NCBI GenBank assembly: GCA_037974665.1
Contig: CM075769.1
Location: 24,677,139 to 24,741,138 of the forward strand
From: Ehretia macrophylla
Lineage: Eukaryota > Streptophyta > Magnoliopsida > Boraginales > Ehretiaceae
Reading direction: 5' to 3'
Length of the DNA: 64,000 nt
The notes under the pieces were generated by a model that saw nothing but the letters and a program-made list of their open reading frames with translations, searched no databases and was not told the origin of the DNA. Position 1 is the first letter of the stretch. The number at the start of each line of letters is the position of its first letter. This document shows positions 45,268 to 57,000 of the stretch, one piece after another. The position numbers were made by a program, and so were the translations under genes.

Positions 45268-48200
45268 TGTAACACCCCAATCTCTCATGAGACCAGAGCC
45301 TCGATCCAACCTGGAGTCACGAAAAATGAGAGGAAACGGACAGAGTTCCCCTGTTTCTAGAACTAACTGGTTACCTATAAACAGAAGACTAAGCCACAAA
45401 CAAACCATCCAACCCTTACCTCGATCCCCAAACTTCAATTTGCCACAATCACATACTACACATCATTCATTCAACTCTTCAACTACAAGGTCATTCGAGC
45501 CTTGCTAACAACATAATATCACACACAAACATGCATTGTCTGTAACTAGCAAAACTCTAAGTTAAAAGTCACCTATCATACCACTCTAACATTGTTTAAT
45601 TAACATTCTTATAAGTTAAGCTAACAACCATGCATTCTCCATTCATTAGACACACAGTCATGTGAAATACTTAAGCAGTATGGTAAACTATAAGTTATTA
45701 CATCCCAACTACAACTACCATGTTATACAAGGCTAGACTTAGTATCTTAATCTTCCATACCACATAAATACATACAAGACCACGCGGGGTCTCAAAATAG
45801 AATTTATACAAAAGCATCATATTCTTCATATACACATTTAAACCAGCCAACCTCACAAGTAAGCAATCAAAGCATAGACTCAGGCGGTATTTTTTCTTCA
45901 ACAACTAGCTGGGGCCTAACCTCAGCTTCTCCTGAAACATGTTAGAAAAGGAATGAGCAACAAAGTTGCTCAGCGAGGGAAGTGATGCAGCATACCGGGG
46001 AATGCTTTCATGAGATGCAACAAAGATAACTCATAATTATCACAAGTAAACTAGTTAATGAAACAAGTATTTAAACACATTTTAAAAAGGATACGGTTCA
46101 TCTTCTTGTCCTCAATCTCGAACCACGTACCAATATCTTCAAGCAAATGTTGGCAAACCCCTTATTCCTCCAAATGGGGTACTCTGGATGTACCCCGATC
46201 CTACGACCCATATCTCCTGAGGTAGGTCCGTATGCCCCAACGAGGTGAACCACGCCTCTGGGGTAGGGGAGTATGCCTCAGCGAGAAAGGGACTGGAAAC
46301 CATGGTAGCCGAGAGAACACGGCAAGCCCGATGCTACCCGTGTTACTCGACATTACCATGCCCGAAAAGGTTGCGCAACCTCGAATCAAGATCACGAGAG
46401 CCAAGTAATCACAGTTGAGGGGGGACAAAGTAGACCGCCCTCGCAAGTAGTTGCAATATATGCTTTTAATACGAAATAGACAAAAATTTAATCAAAGGGG
46501 ACAAGTTCTTCATACTTCATGAAATGCTAAAACAATTTAACCAAATCTCAATTAACATCAATTTAATCACATAGGAGTAAATTACAAGAATCTAGCAATT
46601 CAAGCATTACCAAGCTATTTGAAGCATGCAATTGAGTTAATCTACCCCTAAATCAATACTAAATAACACTTAATCAAACAATAACACCATATTATACAAA
46701 ATCCCCAAATTCCATTCAAGAACCTTAACTTTAATTTAATGTTTAAGTATTCTAACAATCATCAAAGCTATACAAACACACAATCATGTTCTACAAGCTT
46801 TATAAGGAACTAAATAAGCATAGATAAGTGTAGATACAACATTATACAAGAAATCACAAATATTACGACAAACTCTAACTATTCAAGACATGAAAATGCA
46901 TATCTCCCTCACCTTTAGAAAGCCAAGAATCTACTCCAATTGCCCAAATCTCCTTTTATTACCACTCAGAACCTCTACCTAAACACAATAACTTCAATTT
47001 AACACATAATCCAAGTAATCATTCAAATAATCAAATATTCAAGTCATATTCATTTCCTCACACAAACTATACAACTAGCAAGCAATATGAGTAATACAAG
47101 CAAGATATAACATACTCACTTTCTTCTTCATTGCACCTTTATATGCAACTCAATTACGCATGTAACTAAGTTAAGAAGTTTACCTTAATTTTAGCCATCT
47201 AACAAGAATTCTTAGTCTCTACAATAAATATAACACAATAAACAAGCTAAAGTTAAGCATAAGGCTTAAAATCTCCATTTTCTCCCTTAAGTTCAATATG
47301 CCGGAACTAGTTTTAGCCAAGGTTTAGTTAACTAAAGTATCTATCTATCCTCAACTATATTTATGGAACCTAAACCAAGCATTAAACTAGTATTTAAGGC
47401 TCTAATTGCAATAATTCTAATGTGCGCATACAAAGAAGCATAAAAATCGACGTTCTCGAAATTCGATAAATTTTAACGTGGGAGCGTTTTATCAACCCAA
47501 CATCACATATCTATTATTAGATTAAGGTTTGGAGCATTATTTCTTGGGTCTGCATGAATAGTGCTCGTTAACTAACTTTAACTAAATGATCTTATAATTC
47601 AAGCATTTCTATCTCATTCAAAGCTTTATTCTAGGTTTATTTACTCCTAAATTGAGTCTAATTAACGTTCAATCAAACATTAATGCGAGGTTACCCAAAA
47701 TCTCCAATTTCCATATGAAATCCTAACTAGAAATTTAAGATGGAGCAATGGAGCAACGAAGCAAGGTATCCAATCATATAAACATGTTCTATACACATAT
47801 TTGAGAGTAAAATAAGCATAGATAAGCATATATAGTACTTTATTTAACCTCAAAAAGCAATAAAAGCACAAAACAAATAAGTTTAACAGTTTTAACATCT
47901 CAGTAATAGCATAGCTCAAGTTTGGCTGCATATTTACCTAAGCAAATGACTCCTAAATAAACTGATTTTTATATGTATGGAAATCTCTTCGAAAGTAGAT
48001 AACTCTAGAATCAAACGACACCTAATTTCGAGCTAAATTCATCAAGATATGACTAAAACAATATAGGTACACAAACTGTCCAGATTGATTACGTTTTCTG
48101 TCACCTTTCGATTTTTAATGTTTTTGAAGCCCTAAACGGTTTTTCCTAATTTCTTAGCCTAAACAAAGTTTGTTTCTAACTGATCAAACTACCTACCCAA

Positions 48201-49505
48201 ATTTTATAATTTTTTCTAGATAGTAATACTAGGTAAAAAATACCACAAAATTCAAGCAAGTAAAACTGTCCTGCACCAGCTCAACTACAAACCTCACTGA
48301 TTTTGGCATTTTCGGGCAAGTAATTGATTTTTCCTCATGCCTTGACCTAAACAAGAATTATTCCTCTCAAAGTCTAGATGAACATACATATTTTTCTAGA
48401 ATTTTTTCTCAGAGGTTACATGCTCAAATAGTTCACACAATACAGCAGCTATAACAAAAATCCTGAAATCATATATATGCCTAAACTTGTATAATACAAC
48501 AATTTCTTATTGAACACACAGATATATGCAATATAACTTCTGAAATCAGTTTTTAAAAGATTCCCATCACCTTATAATCTCAATAAATTACGATATTGAG
48601 AGGGCAAGATCTAGCTCATATCTTTCTTCTTTCTTTCTCTTTTTCCTTGATTTTCTTCTCTTATTGTGTGTGTGTATGTTTTTCAGCATGTATTAGTGTG
48701 TGTGTGTGTGTGTGTCTGATTTTTGTGTGTGTTTTGTGTGAGTGTGTATATAATATGTATGTGTATGTATGTATAATAAAAGATATATAAGCCTAATGAC
48801 TAACTTACCTCTAACTAAATACTTATTTACTAGTTTGTCATTTTGGTTAAAATCTAAATATTTAGTTGCTTCAATTCTTAATTGTCTACGTTAATTATTT
48901 TCTACGATTCATACAATTTTTCAAAATGTCCAGGAAGTCCCGAAATTGCACGTAAAAATGAGAATTATGCACATTAACCAATTAAATGTGCCTATTTACA
49001 TAAGAATGCATTTATATTGATGCAATACATGGTAATAGATGAAATCTCTTATTAAATTGGATGTATGCACATAGCTTGAGATAAATGCACGTTAAAGGCA
49101 ACTGATTACACGTAGAACAATGAATAAGTTCACTAGCAAATAAAATTGCAGTTTTGCACCTATAAATATATTCTAATTATTTTACTTGCGTGTTATTCTC
49201 AATTAAATGTACATAACTGTAATAAATGCACATTTTAATGCACAAAAGGTATACAACAATAAAATAAAAACATGCTGGTGTTCTCGGCGTCACAGTAAAT
49301 GTCAAAGTAGTAGTCAAAATATTTTATTTGTATTAATAGTATCGGTGACCTTTTTAAAAGAAAATAAAAGAAATAAGAGGAACTGAAACTACTAGTTAAA
49401 TCTTAAATGCTAAATTAAACACATTCATACATATAACACTTAAACTATCACCAATTTATATGCAATTAGGTATAATATGCTATATGTTGGGCCTGGGTCG
49501 TCACA
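45268..49505 (-). repeat. 5' LTR of element D, 4.24 kb
   Basis: On the minus strand it begins TGTGACGACCC (49505) and ends GGGGTGTTACA (45268). It is longer than the partner because of 46800-47851, which looks like a diverged internal duplication of LTR sequence (TTACTCCTAAATTGAGTC resembles TCTACCCCTAAATCAAT). The shared 280 bp block is at about 46150-46442. Confidence 0.8.
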
Positions 49506-50056
49506 CTCTTTGCTAACATTCCAAGTGAGCCTAAGTCTGAGCTTGAGCCGGAGCTAATGTTCATGCCTCTGGAGGTTAAGGCTGAGCCTTATGTTGATGA
49601 GCCTTATACTCAAGAGCCTTGACAGTGATATGTTTGGTATTAATGTTTATGTTTATGAAACTTGTTGTAACCACTATTTTGAAGACTTATTACTTCTATG
49701 TATTATATGTTAAGTTTAGATGTTTCCTTTCAGTTTAATAGGCTTGTAATGAATTCCACAAGTCTCTTTTGTATTGTATAGGTAGATAGACTTATGTATT
49801 TCATTATGAGGCTTGTATCTTTATGGCTATGTCTAAAGTGGTTGAGACGGATAGTGTTATACTTTGGTTTAATGTTGGATGGTTAGTGTGGAATGTATCG
49901 GTTACATTGTGGTTTTATGAAGTGTTTGCTTGAATGTGGATTGTATGAAGTGTTGAACAGGTTTATGTGTGGTGAGTCCATATTATAGATATTATAATAT
50001 AGAAATTCCATCATGTCCTAACTTGATCATAAATGGAGTCGTGTTGGGGCGTGACA
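49506..50056 (+). repeat. LTR C, right segment
   Basis: Resumes after element D and ends GGGGCGTGACA at 50056, followed by TSD ATTAG. Contains an open frame at 49521-49622. Confidence 0.78.
49521..49622 (+). other. Acidic mini-ORF in LTR C
   Basis: 33 codons and a stop, E/P-rich (PSEPKSELEPEL), with C-terminal EPYVDEPYTQEP. PYVDEPY aligns with PYMDESY of the Del LTR at the same LTR position. Confidence 0.45.
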
Positions 50057-50061
50057 ATTAG

Positions 50062-50130
50062 GGTGAGAAACGAAGAATGGGACGGGGGGTAGGGATAACC
50101 ATTCCCCGCCCTCATAACCTGCCCCATATA
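50062..50130. repeat. GC-rich hAT-like fragment, continued
   Basis: GGGACGGGGGGTAGGG and CCCCGCCC-rich sequence continues the fragment interrupted by LTR C. Confidence 0.35.
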
Positions 50131-50184
50131 TATATATATAATTATTTTTGTATCTTTAGTTTTACATATATACTAAAATTTAAA

Positions 50185-50706
50185 AGGAAAAATATCACAT
50201 TTAGTCCCTATTATTTCAAAAATGTTTTAATTTGATCCCTATTGTTTAAAATTTCTTAATTATATCCTTATTGTTTCCCCAAAAGTTTCAATTTTGTCCC
50301 TGTTATTTCTAAAAAGTTTTAATTTCGTCCCTATTATTTCTCTAAAATTTTAAGTTCGTCTTTATTGTTCAAAATTAGTCAATTTAGTCCATATTATTTT
50401 TTTAAAAAAAATTCAAATTCGTATATATTGTTTCTCAGAAAATTTTAATTTAGTTATTGAATAATAGGAACGAATTTGAAACTTTCAGAAAACAATAAAG
50501 ACGGAATTAAAATTTTTAGCAAAATAATAGAAACGAAATTAAAACTTTTGAGAAACAATAGGGATAAAATTGAAAATTTTAAAACAATAGGGACCAAATT
50601 GACACTTTTGGAAAAATAATAGGGACAAAATTGAAAAAAATTAAACAATAGAGACCAACTTGAAACGTTTTTGAAACAATAAGGACTAGATGTGATGTTT
50701 TTCTAA
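50185..50706. mobile_element. Foldback MITE built of TAGTCCCTATTGTTT-like units
   Basis: The left arm reads GAAAAATATCACATTTAGTCC and the right arm (inward) GAAAAACATCACATCTAGTCC. Each arm consists of about five or six tandem units of roughly 34 bp based on TTTNGTCCCTATTGTTTC. No clean target duplication was found, so the ends are approximate. Confidence 0.6.
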
Positions 50707-50709
50707 TTA

Positions 50710-51295
50710 AAAATTATAAAGTATAAAAGTATAGAAAAGTGACATTAGATCAAGTATTATAAAAAATGGAGAAGAAAAAATAGATTATTCAAAAATATTT
50801 TATAATCATCCTTTTAATCAAGACCACTACATACCTTAATTGAGATATGCTATCATTTGACATAAATACCTCTATTTTACTATTCATCATAGTGGATTAA
50901 GGAAATTTGTTACTTTTTTCCAATTGTACTTCAAAATAGTTTCAAACAATATAATGAATGATGATATGTTAAAAATTTGCAATTACTATTATATGTTACA
51001 TGCAATAAACAAATTATATAATCAATGTGATCCCAATAGCACAAAGAAGTATTTTTTTTTTCCACATATAGTTCTCATACACAATAGTTAATTAGAATTT
51101 ATTTTTAAATGCTTAAGACTCAATTATTATAAATTTATTTGAACTATTTAAATACAAGCATAAGACTTGATAGATAATTAATATTTAACTTTTATTTAAG
51201 AATTAACCCATATTTATATTTATCATTACTATGATTTTAACATATATTTTGAAGTTACATGGTTCAAATTAAATTTAATATTGTAAAGTTTAAAT
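50710..51295. other. AT-rich stretch, nothing recognised
   Basis: No gene or repeat border supported. Confidence 0.4.
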
Positions 51296-51492
51296 GAACA
51301 ATAAAAAACTCGTGGGTAATCCTCATTGCCCATGGAGATTTAGGGTAGGGACGGGACAGGACGGGGCAGGGCGGGGCAGGGAATAAAGGTATAAAATGCG
51401 GCGGTAGGGCGGATGTTGGGAGATTTTTTAAGTGGCAAGACAGGGCATGTTGATGGACCCCCTGCCCAAACCCGCCCCATTGCAATTCTTAA
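51296..51492. repeat. GC-rich right end of the hAT-like fragment
   Basis: Repeated GGGGCAGGGC units, then CCCGCCCCATTGCAATTCTT. Candidate partner of the end at 39241. Confidence 0.35.
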
Positions 51493-51965
51493 TATTACAT
51501 AATAAGAATTTGGTAAATTAGATATTTAACACCTAGTACACAAAGGGCAGTAAATCACCACCTATTAAAAATATATAACATTAATCTTATTCATTACTAC
51601 TTCATTAGGCCCACTTCAATAATCTCAGTATTTTTTCCTTATTATAGGGATGAAAAACAAATGGCTCCCCATTTTTATAAACCCCCTATTTAAGTTTCAT
51701 TTCAATAACACTTCCTACTATAAGGATTCCTTGTTTCAGTTTAACTCCAATAGACTTTTGTATTTTAGTTAAAAAATTATTTTAATACTTTTCATTTTTA
51801 ACAATTTTAATGACTATGTTTGACCATCATTGATAACACTAAAAATATTTCTAGCTATTAATATTATACTTTTATTTCAATGTTTTTAATGGTTATATCA
51901 TTTAGTATTCTATTTAAAGCTTTTAATTTGAGTTTCTCCTTAAATTTGTAAAGCCAAAGAGAAAA

Positions 51966-52365
51966 GGGTAAATTTGACATTTAGACCCTATAGTTTACAT
52001 ATTTTTTTCAATGTCATTCTTAATATTTTAAAAGATTCATAATAGTCCCCAATATTTACAAAAGTTATTCAAAATAGTCCCTATTATTCAATAATAGCCA
52101 ATTTGGTCCTTATTGCTTTTCAAAAAATTCAATTTAGTCCCTATTGTTTCTTTAAAAAATTCAATTTATTCCCTGCACGTGACCCTTATTTCGGGACTAA
52201 ATTGAAAGTTTTGAAAAATAATAGGGACTAAGTTGTCTAGTTTTGAACAATAGAGAACATTTTAAATTACTTTTATAAATATTAGGGACTAATATGATTT
52301 TTTTAGAACATTAAGATCAACTTGGAAAAATATGTAAACAATAGGGACTATTTGCATAATTTACC
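51966..52365. mobile_element. Second foldback MITE of AGTCCCTATTGTTT type
   Basis: Arms GGGTAAATTTGACATTTAGAC and (inward) AGGTAAATTATGCAAATAGTC are followed by tandem AGTCCCTAATATTTA / AGTCCCTATTGTTT units. AAGAGAA occurs just outside both ends (51957 and 52367), a possible remnant of a 9 bp duplication. Confidence 0.55.
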
Positions 52366-52539
52366 TAAGAGAAGCTTAGGAAGCCCGTTTAAGAATGTTA
52401 TATTATTGTGTTTGTTTATGACATTTATGTATTTTTGAGTCAGGACACTATTGAAAAATTATTCAAGATTCCTAGGAATATTGAGTTTGTCACACATTTT
52501 GTATACTTTTGCCACTACATGAGTAACAAATGTTTAAAG

Positions 52540-53135
52540 TATTTATACAAGTAAAAAAAATTATTTTTATATTGTAAATATTATAATTTTAGTCCAAAAT
52601 TTAAAATTTCCAAAAAATAAAATTTTAAATTTGTTTTTTAAATTTTTAAAAAGTATAAAAAAAATTATTTTACTTATTTTTTACATTTTTTTAAAATTTG
52701 AAAGTTTAATTTAAAATTTTAAAAATTAGAATTTAGAATTAAAAATTTATTCTAAATATAGGTTTAATTTAAAAAAAATATTAATTTAATTTAAATTAAT
52801 TTTTTAATGATTTTCCATTTATTTTTTATTTTTATTTTTCTTATTTTATTTTTATACTTATTTATTTTTTTATTTTTTTATTTTTATTTTTTATTTTTAA
52901 AGTAATAAATAAAAAATTATTTAATTATATTTAATTATTATTCTATATTTAAACTTTCATTTTAAAATTTTATTTTTTAATAAATATCAATTATAAAATA
53001 AATTAATTTAACTTTAAGGTTTAATGAGTTGTTTTTATTTTTTATTATTTATTTATTTATTTATTTTTCATTTTATTTGATTTGTATTTTATTTAATTTA
53101 ATTTAATTTATTTATTTTTTTTTTATTTTTGAAAG
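52540..53135. repeat. Very AT-rich low-complexity block
   Basis: Nearly pure A/T, with repeated TTTATTTATTT and TTTAAAATTT words. The flanks (about 52410 and 53370) have weakly inverted GTTTG-TTTA words, so it may lie inside an old DNA transposon; not proven. Confidence 0.4.
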
Positions 53136-53780
53136 TGATATTTGTGTCTTTTATTTTTCTCCAAAACATTCCCACAACTTGGGAATGTAAGATTCTAACT
53201 CTCTCATTTGGGACTGAAAATTGAGCAAATTATGGGAATATTGCATGACAGCAATGTGATATTTCTAGGAATATTTTTTTATTCTGCGAACAAAATTTGA
53301 ATATAACACATTTCAGACATTACATTCTCAAGAATCCTCTAAGATTTCGTAAATCAAACATCTCCTAAGCTCTTGGAGTGATTTTTTTTTCATAAGAAAT
53401 GCTAAATTTCACCTTATTTTTATCACCTAAATCATATTTTTATACTTAGTTGACATACTAAAAGAAAAAAGAGAAATTAAAAAGTCTGTTATTTTAGCAT
53501 GCCAACTAAGTATCCATGTAGGATGTGACATTTGGGTGATAAAATTAGAGTGGTATATAGCAATTTTTTTTTCTTTTACTCCATAAAATAGGTATACAGA
53601 GCAAGTTTAAAGAGCGATGTAGGAAAATTATTGGAGATAGTCGTTATACTTGCCCTTTTAGCCCACTATAGATTGGCCCAAATAGTCCTTGTACTAGCCC
53701 TTATAGCCCATTATAGAGGGGCCCAAAGTTTAGATTTTTTTATTTTTTTTATTTTTCACTTTAGTGTGTAAATCTTGATT
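53136..53780. other. Upstream region of the Rab gene
   Basis: Contains near-duplicate TAGCCCA(C/T)TATAG phrases at 53660-53715 and a T-rich run. Probably holds the promoter of the following gene; no TATA box is chosen. Confidence 0.3.
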
Positions 53781-54044
53781 GTCTTCTCTCTGTCTCTCTC
53801 TCCCCAGTCTCCCCCACTTATTGTTCTCTCTTCGAATGTTTGAAACCTGACCCTTAATCTCTCCGAAAACCCATAAACATTATAAAAAAATAATTCGGAT
53901 TTTGTACAATTTCCTTTAAAAATATAAAAAAATATTTATTTTTTCAATTTATTTCTCTTCTTGATCTGCAATTCATGTGTATTGATCACAGACTTGTGAG
54001 AGATTATTAAGGAGAAGGTTTGCATTCAACATTTCAAGAAGTGG
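53781..54044 (+). other. Probable non-coding first exon of the Rab gene
   Basis: A CT-rich tract (CTTCTCTCTGTCTCTCTCTC, 53789-53808) typical of plant 5' leaders is followed by a good donor, GTGG|GTATGT, after 54044. There is no ATG-initiated ORF of note. A matching acceptor, TTTTCTAG|CATTG, lies at 58476, 30 bases before the start codon. Additional leader exons are possible. Confidence 0.4.
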
Positions 54045-57000
54045 GTATGTTTCTTAATTTTCTGTTTTATATTTTTCCCATTTCAGATTTTCAGTTACAT
54101 ATGCAATTTTTAACGTATATGAGAAAAAGGCTTTTCCCCTCCCTCCTTTTTCTATTGGTTTAAGCTGTTGCTTTTAATTTAAATACGCTTGTATGATGAA
54201 AAGTTTGTATCTTTATGTGTAATTCTTACTGTTTTGATCATATAGAAATGCAGGGAATGACTAGTTTGGTAAAATTATGATAAGGGAATTTGTTTTAATC
54301 ATATAGGATGAGGTTTCGCACACTGGGTTGCCCTGTATATCTGTAAAAGGGGTAGAGTTAAAATGGCACTTGTGATGCCTACATGTTATTAGTTAATAGG
54401 CTAAGAATTTTTAGTTTTGACAAAATTACTTTGTAGTAGGATTAGTTTGGACTATGTCAGGAACTGTTTTTGCTCGTCTTAATTCATATTTAGCTGCAAG
54501 CAATCTATACTGATCTCGTATATGTCATGAAAAAGCTAATTACCTTGCGTAGCAAACGCCCCTGTTATGCCCCTGTGTTAACAGACACAAAGTGGTGGAT
54601 GGCTTCAGCATCCTCAATGCCGTGATACTTCTATGTCTATTGGATGTCATTTCTGAAGTGTACATAGTATGGCAGTATTATATGGAGCGGGAGCAATTAA
54701 GATCCCCTTACGAACATTATCACGGCATGGCAATTAAGATCCCTTTAGGAACATATTATCACGGCATGATTGATAACTTACATCAGCTTTCTTAAGTACA
54801 ATTTTGCCTGTATGACTTAATAAATGCCTGCTTCTGACTTATTTTTTCTCCATAAATGTGGTTGAACTGTACGATCACTTGGTTAATTGGCAAGATCACT
54901 TGACCATATGGATCCTGTTTATGGAATTATACGCACTGACATTCAAGGGTAAAACATGGTCATTATCATTGTTTTCTCTTCGTTGACCATGTTACATGGT
55001 ATTCTCATTCTCAAATCTTGTCTTCGGCTCTTTGTTGAAATGGAAGCAGATGCTTTGGTAGATCTGTTTTTTCAAGCAAGCGCATTTAATGCAGTTTTGC
55101 ATTTCGCCTCATTGAGATTTGATCATTGGATTCATCTTTCCATCTGAAGTGAAACTTCTTTTTAAGGTCGAATGGAGTTTGCTATGGATCCTGGGTCTAG
55201 GAGGAGGTATAGGTTTCAAAGATTTGTCTGTGCAGCATGTGAAAGAATTTGAAGATTTGGCTTTGAAATGAATTTTCGTTGGCAATTAGATGTCAATTTT
55301 ACAGTAGTTGTGCAATATAAAATTGTTTTAGTAAGATTGGGAAGATTTACAATGCCCCTTTTGCTTCAGAATAGTTCCCATACTGTTGCTTAATTGAATC
55401 CCCATGACTTGGGTACACAAATTTTATTGTCTGTTGCATCTGGGGAAGTCTAATGTTCTTCTGGCTAAAGGGAAGAAGACAGATTTCCTTAAGCGGAAAA
55501 TGTAACTAGCTTGCAATCTAATTTTGGTAGCTTGAGTTATATCATCTAGATGTGAAGAAAAGCAAACTAAATTTTGGGGTTTTGTGAAAGAGAGAAAGAA
55601 AGTGATAGGGAGGCGACACAGAATGAAGTGGGTAGATGGAGAGAGAAACTCTTGAAAATGTATACAAATTTTAGCTTTGTTGAAAAAAGGGAGTACTTTG
55701 CACATTAGCAGAACATGGTTCGTTTCTTCACTCAACAGCCATTATGCAAAGCTCAAAACTTAGGTCGCTATCATACTGCGCCAGCGAATCGGCTTGATTC
55801 AATCTCATATTTGTGATCTTGGATATCTGTGGAGAATATCTTTCCTTGGTTAAAGTTTAAAAAACTGGATAACAATAATAAACCAGTAAACAATTACTCA
55901 AAGTCGGAAGATATTTAGGCATACTTCTGCCTTTGTCTGAAGTACCCTGTCATGGTAGCAGCTGCTTGTTTAGTCCTTTGCGTAAATATGAGTTGTTTGT
56001 GGCTAGAATGAGTTTTTTGTGCTAAAATTTGTTTTTTATGTAGATATCTGAAGCTGTATTGTTCATATCTGCTTAATTATAATGAAATTTGGAGTTTTTC
56101 AAAAGCAGCTGGTCTTCTCTCATATTTTTAACACCTCAACCTGTTTCTTTCTATGTTGTCTTTGGTGTTCAAGGTTCAATTTCTATCACGTATTCAATCT
56201 AATTGAAAAAGGAAGGACTTTATTCTTCATCTCATTAGATTTTTAAATTTGCTGTTGATCCTGTGAGCACTGCCATGTCCTAATCATCCAAACTGTATTT
56301 CTTAAAACTCAATCCTGTTGTCTCATCTTCTTAACGCCTAGCACCACATGGCGGATTCAATTATATTCTTATTACTCTCTTATTTGCCTTTAGTTTTTGT
56401 TCAAGTGCTTCATTTCTTTGCTAGTATTGTCTATTTTAAAGTGAACTGAGTTGTATATCATTATTGCTTGTGACTTTTCCCAGTAACATTCTTTATCTCC
56501 CACACATACAAACAGGCAGAAAATAGCACAACAGTCTTTCTTTCTGCGACCTAAATGTTAAGTCAGCAACATTTCCTAATGCCACTTTTTCTTGGGTGTC
56601 CTCCATCATTAATAATGTGCCGGTTTATGCTGCCTTCTCCCCAGACTATCAGGAAGTTTTAGTCTCATTATTAATGATCTGGATCAAGTAGCGGTCACCA
56701 ACCTACTTGGGTATGCGACAATGATGAATTAGGGCAAAGCTCAAAGATATGAATCATGCAATTCCTCTAATTACTCCAGAAGCAGATGGATTGCATGTAT
56801 ATAGCAGCCAATTATTTTTGTAGAGTAGTGGTTTTCAGTGGTCCTTGGGCATTCCTTTTTACAAGAATATATAGCTAATTAACTAGTATAAACTTTTATC
56901 TTTTATGATTCGCTTTTGATCCGCTGCAACAAGGTGAGAGTAATACCATAAGGACTTAATTGCAAAAATTATGCATGTGCAACCCTTTGTAATCTAGGTG

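Noticed and set aside
50454..50648. Repetitive minus-strand frame with SILSLLFLKSFNF units
   Set aside because: A translation of the tandem units in a foldback MITE arm; no start context, promoter or family match.
54592..55147. Two plus-strand ORFs upstream of the Rab gene
   Set aside because: No domain match, one is created by the 41 bp tandem duplication, and both lie in the probable leader intron.
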